A stretch of 47,306 nt of DNA, from positions 1-47,306 of the forward strand of contig NZ_JACJTT010000041.1 in assembly GCF_014698825.1 (NCBI RefSeq), in the 5' to 3' direction. This DNA is from Richelia sinica FACHB-800 (GTDB taxonomy: Bacteria > Cyanobacteriota > Cyanobacteriia > Cyanobacteriales > Nostocaceae). The translations under genes and the position numbers were made by a program. Positions within the stretch are counted from its first letter, which is position 1; every line of letters begins with the position of its first letter. Below are positions 42,301-47,306 of this stretch, one piece after another. A model generated the notes under the pieces. It was not told the origin of the DNA. It ran no database searches and saw nothing but the letters and a program-made list of their open reading frames with translations.

Positions 42301-42889
42301 CATTTGGAATATTCAATTTAGCCCAGATGGCAAAATCCTCGCCTCTGCCAGCAATGATGGTACCGTTCGCTTATGGAATCAAGAAGGCAAACTTTTACAT
42401 ATACTCAAAGACCATGATTCCGCCGTTTGGAAAGTGGCTTTTAGTCCTGATGGCAAAACCCTAGCTTCCGGCAGTGGAGATACCACCATCAAGCTTTGGA
42501 CTAGGGATGGCAAGTTGTTGAAAACCTTGACAGGTCATACTGCTGCTGTGTGGGGAATTGCCTTTAGTCCTGATGGTCAAATAATTGCCACAGGTAGCAT
42601 TGATGAATCTGTAAAAATCTGGCATCGAGATGGCACCTTAATTACTACTCTCAACGGTCATATTTCAGGTGTACGCAATGTGGCATTTCATCCCCATTTT
42701 CCCATGATTGCTTCTGGTAGCGATGACCAGACAGTTGTATTGTGGAATTTACAGCAAATCCTCCATCTTGACTTGATCAAATCCGGTTGTAAGTGGGTCA
42801 AGGATTATTTGCAAACCAATATTTCTCTAGAAAAGAGTGATTCTTTGCTATGCAGAGATATTTTCAAGCTGCAACATCATCAATTTTAA
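39383..42889 (+). CDS. AAA_35 NTPase with membrane segment and 14 WD40 repeats
   Basis: The 1168-residue protein starts with an AAA_35 NTPase domain (about 1-380; Walker A-like ARQMGKSS near 48, Walker B IVIFIDEID near 143), then a long charged coiled coil (410-460), one membrane helix (about 463-488, MMLGIVSVMMVVAIALGLVA), and from about 550 to 1135 fourteen WD40 units ending in LW or similar plus a DG turn, enough for two seven-bladed propellers. This is the plan of a STAND NTPase: the propellers probably sense a ligand or protein while the NTPase switches state. Which side of the membrane they face is not shown. The first partner gene is just upstream. WD40 units are uneven; several (3, 7, 8, 10) have lost the GH or the final W. 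Confidence 0.9.
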   Translation: MLTYSNSHPFYQVGGSLPVNASTYVHREADEMLFQGLMSGEFCYVFNARQMGKSSLRVQTTHRLQAEGVRCGVIDITAIGTKEVTPEHWYASILGLLIKNFRLNLHLLSWWRDRSHLSVVNRLSDFIDTVLLPQICDPIVIFIDEIDSVLNLNFSTDDFFALIRACYNRRAEQPEYQRLTFALFGVATPADLISDATRTPFNVGQAIELKGFQFHEATPLLPGLADVVPDPNSVLACILDWTGGQPFLTQRLCKIVRSYSSMRSIAVDQLVKTYILDNWESQDEPEHLKTIRDRLLYSEQKIGRLLGIYQQILLRSPLETEGAGITTDDSPEQTELVLTGLVEKRAGRLQIKNPIYQQIFNLDWVGKQLANLRPYSQAINAWITSGYTDESWLLRGQALQEVLRWAQGKSLSDLDYRFLAASQELERQEVQKKLEAERLQEVEARLEIERKRSVEQLRHLRRQRMMLGIVSVMMVVAIALGLVAYNQYQQTAISEVRAIALSSEALYASNKAFDALLQAIKGKERLQHLQHEDKKLAAQVDSALQKVVLTIQEYNHLTGHKAAVLAVHISPDGKEIATAGVDKTIKLWKPDGTLIKTLTGHQSIVRVVKFSPDGEIIASAGDDTTIKLWKRDGTLLKTIPTKSAGIWTMDFSPDSSTIISGGVNTLQIWSREGKLLHKIPSETTGIRDITFSPDGQTIVAGCADNRIKLWNRDGTLKMILEGHNTPVQALAFSPDGKLLISGSADANINIWNQEGKILQTIPSGHDAAIYRLAFSPDGKTFATASWDKTIKLWNRDGSLITTLRGHNAIIWGIAFSPDSSYIASAGAENITRLWKTQNNFQKTLYTSIGTVRTVAFNPQGTILAVTGTDKTIKFFNTNGIKLRTIKTLNAEVFDLHWHPTGKLLVSAGEDKVIRIWQPDGTLVRSLEGHQTTVLSVSWNLKNNTLASSDVGGNIFLWQADGKLLKTWKAHDVAIWNIQFSPDGKILASASNDGTVRLWNQEGKLLHILKDHDSAVWKVAFSPDGKTLASGSGDTTIKLWTRDGKLLKTLTGHTAAVWGIAFSPDGQIIATGSIDESVKIWHRDGTLITTLNGHISGVRNVAFHPHFPMIASGSDDQTVVLWNLQQILHLDLIKSGCKWVKDYLQTNISLEKSDSLLCRDIFKLQHHQF

Positions 42890-43236
42890 TATTTAGGCAT
42901 CCAGAGGCAATAAAAATAATGGGCAATTGATAAATAGCAAAGACTATTACCTCTCACCCATTTCCCATTTCTCATTAACCATTACCAAATACTAGATTAG
43001 CAAATAAAAAACTGATTGATTATTGCCAAAATTGGAAAAGTTTGTTAAATATTCACAATGCAATATTATGACCAGTTGTTTTAAAAATATCTTTGAAGTC
43101 AGGTAATTAAATTCAATATGAAAATTATGCAAATTTTTCCAGAATACTAACTCACAAAAAAATAGTTAATTGTAATTTGCTCTGGTTAAAATTTATGCAA
43201 ATATCACATTTTTTTAATAGCTCCTTACATATTCTG

Positions 43237-43327
43237 AGAAATTACGCAATATTAACGTATTTTAGTCATTGCGACCGTAGGGAAGCAATCTCAAACCCAT
43301 ATTTTTCTTAGCCGATGGGTAAGTCCT
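43237..43327. mobile_element. MITE-like element, first of tandem pair
   Basis: About 91 bp with ends AGAAATTACGCA and TGGGTAAGTCCT (9 of 12 complementary). The inside carries a palindrome ATTGC...GCAAT around ACCGTAGGGA, a motif known to be dispersed in cyanobacteria. No coding capacity. Confidence 0.5.
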
Positions 43328-43346
43328 GACCCTGTTAATTAATTCC

Positions 43347-43455
43347 AGGAATTACGCAAAATATCTCTGAAACTTTGTTTCCTATCCCTACGGGACGCTG
43401 CGCGAACGCTTTAGGGATAAGTGGTTCATTCTTTCTTGACCTGTGCGTAAGTCCT
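43347..43455. mobile_element. MITE-like element, second of tandem pair
   Basis: A 109-bp element with ends AGGAATTACGCA and TGCGTAAGTCCT (11 of 12 complementary), containing TATCCCTACGGGACGCTGCG. Parts of it recur at 4815-4889. No coding capacity; ends suggest a non-autonomous transposon. Confidence 0.65.
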
Positions 43456-43898
43456 AAATTCTTTAGAATTTTATATTTATTAAACAGTGGATCAATGGGG
43501 CTTGATAGCAGATTGATAAAGCTGACAAACCTTAATTAAACTTTAAGAGCAAAATTTTTGTTACATTTACTACAGTTTTTATCTCTTGGTAACTGTTGAA
43601 TACAAAAACGCACTTTTTTTGAAACTAAGGATAAACAAGGAGATTTCCAAGATTAAAATATAGGGATCAGAGTTAACCACAACCAAAATTACTGTTATAG
43701 TAAATTTATATATATAACCAGTGACAGTAATCACTCAGAAAATTACCATAGTAGTTGAACAGACTACACTCACCAAGTCTTCATTTTCAGTATCCACAAT
43801 TAGTCAGTCAGCAACTGATATCTAAGGCTTGTTAGCCGCAATTTGTCTACCAATTTTAGTGATTTTCCTACCAAATCATTCAATCCAGGGATTTTAAT

Positions 43899-44081
43899 AT
43901 GCAACTAAGACAAAAAATTCACTGTCCTAATTGTGGCAGTGCAGCTGAACGTCACTATATTGATGATAGCCACATCACTAGAACCCAATGTCCAAGCTGT
44001 GACTATTTGATGATTAGCTGCACTCGTAGTGGTAGAGTGATAGAAGCTTATGCTCCTGGCATCGCAGCAGCACGTCGTTAA
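43899..44081 (+). CDS. Small zinc-ribbon protein
   Basis: A 60-residue protein with two CxxC knuckles (HCPNCGS at 8-14 and QCPSCDYL at about 30-37), the pattern of a zinc ribbon; the last part is GRVIEAYAPGIAAARR. Similar short proteins in cyanobacteria are sometimes mislabelled as replication restart helicase PriA; this has no helicase part. The ATG at 43899 has a GGGATTTTA stretch upstream rather than a good ribosome site. Function unknown. It is convergent with rlmN. Confidence 0.72.
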   Translation: MQLRQKIHCPNCGSAAERHYIDDSHITRTQCPSCDYLMISCTRSGRVIEAYAPGIAAARR

Positions 44082-44200
44082 ATTGTGAAATTAATTGTTT
44101 AGCAATAAATTAGTCAGGTTAATCTTCAGGTCAACTAACAGTACAAACCAGCAATTCAGGATTAGCTAGTGTTTTTTCAGGTGTGAGAATTTTTTCCAAA

Positions 44201-45277
44201 TCAGGTATTAATTTTATTAGACCGCAGTTGTCCACAAGCAGCATCAGCTTCTAAACCACGTGAATAACGGACGCTCACCGCTACTTGTTGTTGTTTGAGA
44301 ACTTTGACAAAACTTTCGATGCGATCGCGATTTGGTCTTTGATAATCTACTTCCTGAATTGGGTTGTAGGGAATCAAATTAACATGACTTTGAAATCCGC
44401 GCACCTGTTTTGCTAGTTGCAAAGCATGTTCTGGTAAGTCATTAACTCCAGCCAAAAGGATATATTCAAAGGTGACTCTACGACCAGTAATTTCTACATA
44501 TTCTCGACATTCATCTAGTAAATCTTCGATGGGGTAGGGTTTAGCACTAGGAATGAGTTTTTCTCTGAGTGCTTGATTAGGTGCATGGAGACTGACTGCC
44601 AAAGTCACTTGCAAATGTTGTTGGGCTAATTGACGAATGCGATCGCGTATTCCTACAGTAGATACAGTAAGCGATCGCTGCCCAATTCCCACATCTTGAT
44701 TCAAACACTTAATTGCAGAGATGACATTTTCCGTATTCAGCAACGGTTCCCCCATTCCCATAAACACTACATTGCTGACTCGTTCTTGAAAATCTTCTTG
44801 TACAGTTAACACCTGATCGACAATTTCTGCACGACTCAAATTCCGCTTATAACCACCCTTTCCCGTTGCACAGAAATCACAAGCCATGGGACAACCAACT
44901 TGGGTAGAAACGCAAACTGTCAGCCGTTTCTCGCTGGGTATACCCACAGTTTCCACAATTTGCCCATCTGCCAGTTGGAGAAGATATTTAACAGTCCCAT
45001 CAGCAGCCACAGAACGATAGTGTATAGTTGAACGACCAACAGGGATATCCGCTACTTTTGCACGCCAACTTTTTGGAAATACAGAAATATCAGCCAAGGA
45101 CTTTACTCCCTGATGATAAATCCAATCATGCAATTGCTTACCCCGATAGGCAGGTTGTCCCTGTTCCTGTACCCAAGCAGTTAACTCAGCCACCGAAGCA
45201 CCAAGCAGAGGCGGAACTAGTTCTGATTTTTCCGTTTTGGCAGCATCTACTTGAGACACAAGGGGGGTAGCAGACAT
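44201..45277 (-). CDS. rlmN: 23S rRNA (adenine2503-C2)-methyltransferase, radical SAM
   Basis: RlmN methylates C2 of A2503 in 23S rRNA and C2 of A37 in some tRNAs. The 358-residue protein has the radical-SAM cysteines in GCPMACDFC (Cys129, Cys133, Cys136), [10 protein letters not shown], and the methyl-accepting cysteine near the end in [11 protein letters not shown] (Cys348). Length and motifs are those of the family. The ATG at 45277 is used; the first 20 residues are variable. It is probably monocistronic, with a repeat-rich region between it and psbC on the same strand. Confidence 0.96.
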   Translation of the reverse strand: MSATPLVSQVDAAKTEKSELVPPLLGASVAELTAWVQEQGQPAYRGKQLHDWIYHQGVKSLADISVFPKSWRAKVADIPVGRSTIHYRSVAADGTVKYLLQLADGQIVETVGIPSEKRLTVCVSTQVGCPMACDFCATGKGGYKRNLSRAEIVDQVLTVQEDFQERVSNVVFMGMGEPLLNTENVISAIKCLNQDVGIGQRSLTVSTVGIRDRIRQLAQQHLQVTLAVSLHAPNQALREKLIPSAKPYPIEDLLDECREYVEITGRRVTFEYILLAGVNDLPEHALQLAKQVRGFQSHVNLIPYNPIQEVDYQRPNRDRIESFVKVLKQQQVAVSVRYSRGLEADAACGQLRSNKINT

Positions 45278-45340
45278 AAAAAATCACACAAATTTTTATT
45301 CAGGATCTCTATCCTACTGTATTCCGCGAAGGAGTAGGTG

Positions 45341-45475
45341 AAGCTGTACCAGGTAACAGGTGACAGTTGACAGGTAAGCAGCGCGGTCTTGGGGGTTTCC
45401 CCCATGAGCGACTGGCGCACCCCTATGGCTAACGCCACGCTCCGCGAACGGGGTGACAGTGCTAAAAGCCTTTTT
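45341..45475. repeat. Compound dispersed repeat between rlmN and psbC
   Basis: Made of GACAGGT-type heptamers, the 37-nt core at 45379-45415 that also occurs inside nifJ, a palindromic CTAACGCCACGCTCCGCGAA unit at 45429-45448, and the 23-nt block at 45453-45475 shared with 18199-18221. Open frames across it on the minus strand are repeat artefacts. Confidence 0.85.
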
Positions 45476-45494
45476 ACATAGATATGTCCAATCA

Positions 45495-45524
45495 TAAAAA
45501 AAGCTCCTGCTGAGTAGCAAGAGC
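45495..45524 (-). terminator. Intrinsic terminator of the psbDC transcript
   Basis: On the minus strand, 9-bp arms GCTCTTGCT and AGCAGGAGC (one G-U pair) with a 4-nt loop are followed by a run of T. It starts about 40 nt past the psbC stop, a standard intrinsic terminator. Confidence 0.85.
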
Positions 45525-45565
45525 CAAAAAATTGATTATCAGCAATGAAATCCAACTAGAAAATC

Positions 45566-47306
<1,741 letters not shown>

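Larger units (their letters stand above)
42890..43898. other. Long intergenic region with two MITE-like repeats
   Basis: About 1 kb, AT-rich, no gene seen. It holds two tandem MITE-like elements (43237-43327 and 43347-43455). The remaining 440 bp upstream of the zinc-ribbon gene contain no recognised RNA or terminator. Confidence 0.55.

Noticed and set aside
43481-43898. tRNA or known structural RNA in the gap before the zinc-ribbon gene
   Set aside because: No cloverleaf or TPsiC-like arm could be found by eye.
45247-45555. Minus-strand frames between rlmN and psbC
   Set aside because: They translate the compound repeat, and contain the same repeat peptide (SLMGETPKTA) as another phase of the nifJ insert.

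Overview
The window is chromosomal DNA of a cyanobacterium, most likely a filamentous, heterocyst-forming member of the Nostocales (Nostoc/Anabaena/Calothrix type). The evidence is the overlapping psbD-psbC pair at the right end, frequent HIP1 octamers (GCGATCGC), cyanophycin genes, a PAM68-family photosystem assembly gene, an ETR1-like sensor kinase, and many short tandem and dispersed palindromic repeats between genes. Species cannot be fixed from the sequence alone. No rRNA, tRNA, CRISPR array, transposase or prophage gene was seen.

Layout. 0.4-7 kb: a SAM methyltransferase, DAHP synthase (aroF), the rpsO-PAM68 pair, and a divergent cyanophycin locus (cyanophycinase cphB plus a small conserved ORF on the minus strand; a dipeptide-type cyanophycin synthetase, cphA2, on the plus strand). 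7-15 kb: a PAP2 phosphatase, the fluoride channel crcB, a lipid kinase and an ExoD-like gene behind a possible Pho box, a structured intergenic region with minus-strand terminators, the clpS-DUF2103 pair, an exported FAD oxidoreductase and a small zinc-ribbon protein. 15-31 kb is a central-carbon block: PEP synthase, an atypical pyruvate kinase without the usual C-terminal domain, an ABM-fold protein, a CBS/PAS hybrid kinase, then the minus-strand series nifJ (pyruvate:ferredoxin oxidoreductase), a dihydroorotate-dehydrogenase-like protein and 6-phosphofructokinase. 31-38 kb is a co-oriented signalling block: a receiver-kinase, a receiver-GGDEF-EAL protein and a large hybrid kinase with an ethylene-receptor-like membrane domain and a cyanobacteriochrome-like GAF domain. 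38-43 kb holds two adjacent AAA_35-type NTPases, one with a helix-turn-helix and one with a membrane segment and 14 WD40 repeats. 43-47 kb: tandem MITE-like repeats, a small zinc-ribbon protein, rlmN, and psbC with the 3' part of psbD.

How the genes work together. The carbon block controls both directions of the PEP/pyruvate node (ppsA against the pyruvate kinase), the phosphofructokinase step, and pyruvate oxidation to acetyl-CoA with reduced ferredoxin. This fits fermentative or heterocyst-type metabolism, but that reading is inference. Cyanophycinase makes beta-Asp-Arg dipeptides, and CphA2-type enzymes are known to repolymerise them, so the divergent pair could form a storage cycle. The neighbouring sensor genes suggest light, ligand or redox input, but no target is shown.

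The most notable points are: (1) an ETR1-type receptor kinase with all seven ethylene-site residues conserved plus a candidate bilin-binding GAF; (2) a dispersed palindromic repeat read in frame inside nifJ; (3) a pyruvate kinase with a K+-independence signature and unusual architecture; (4) the HTH/WD40 AAA_35 pair; (5) two or more MITE-like families and tandem-repeat families, some of which form the ends of coding sequences.
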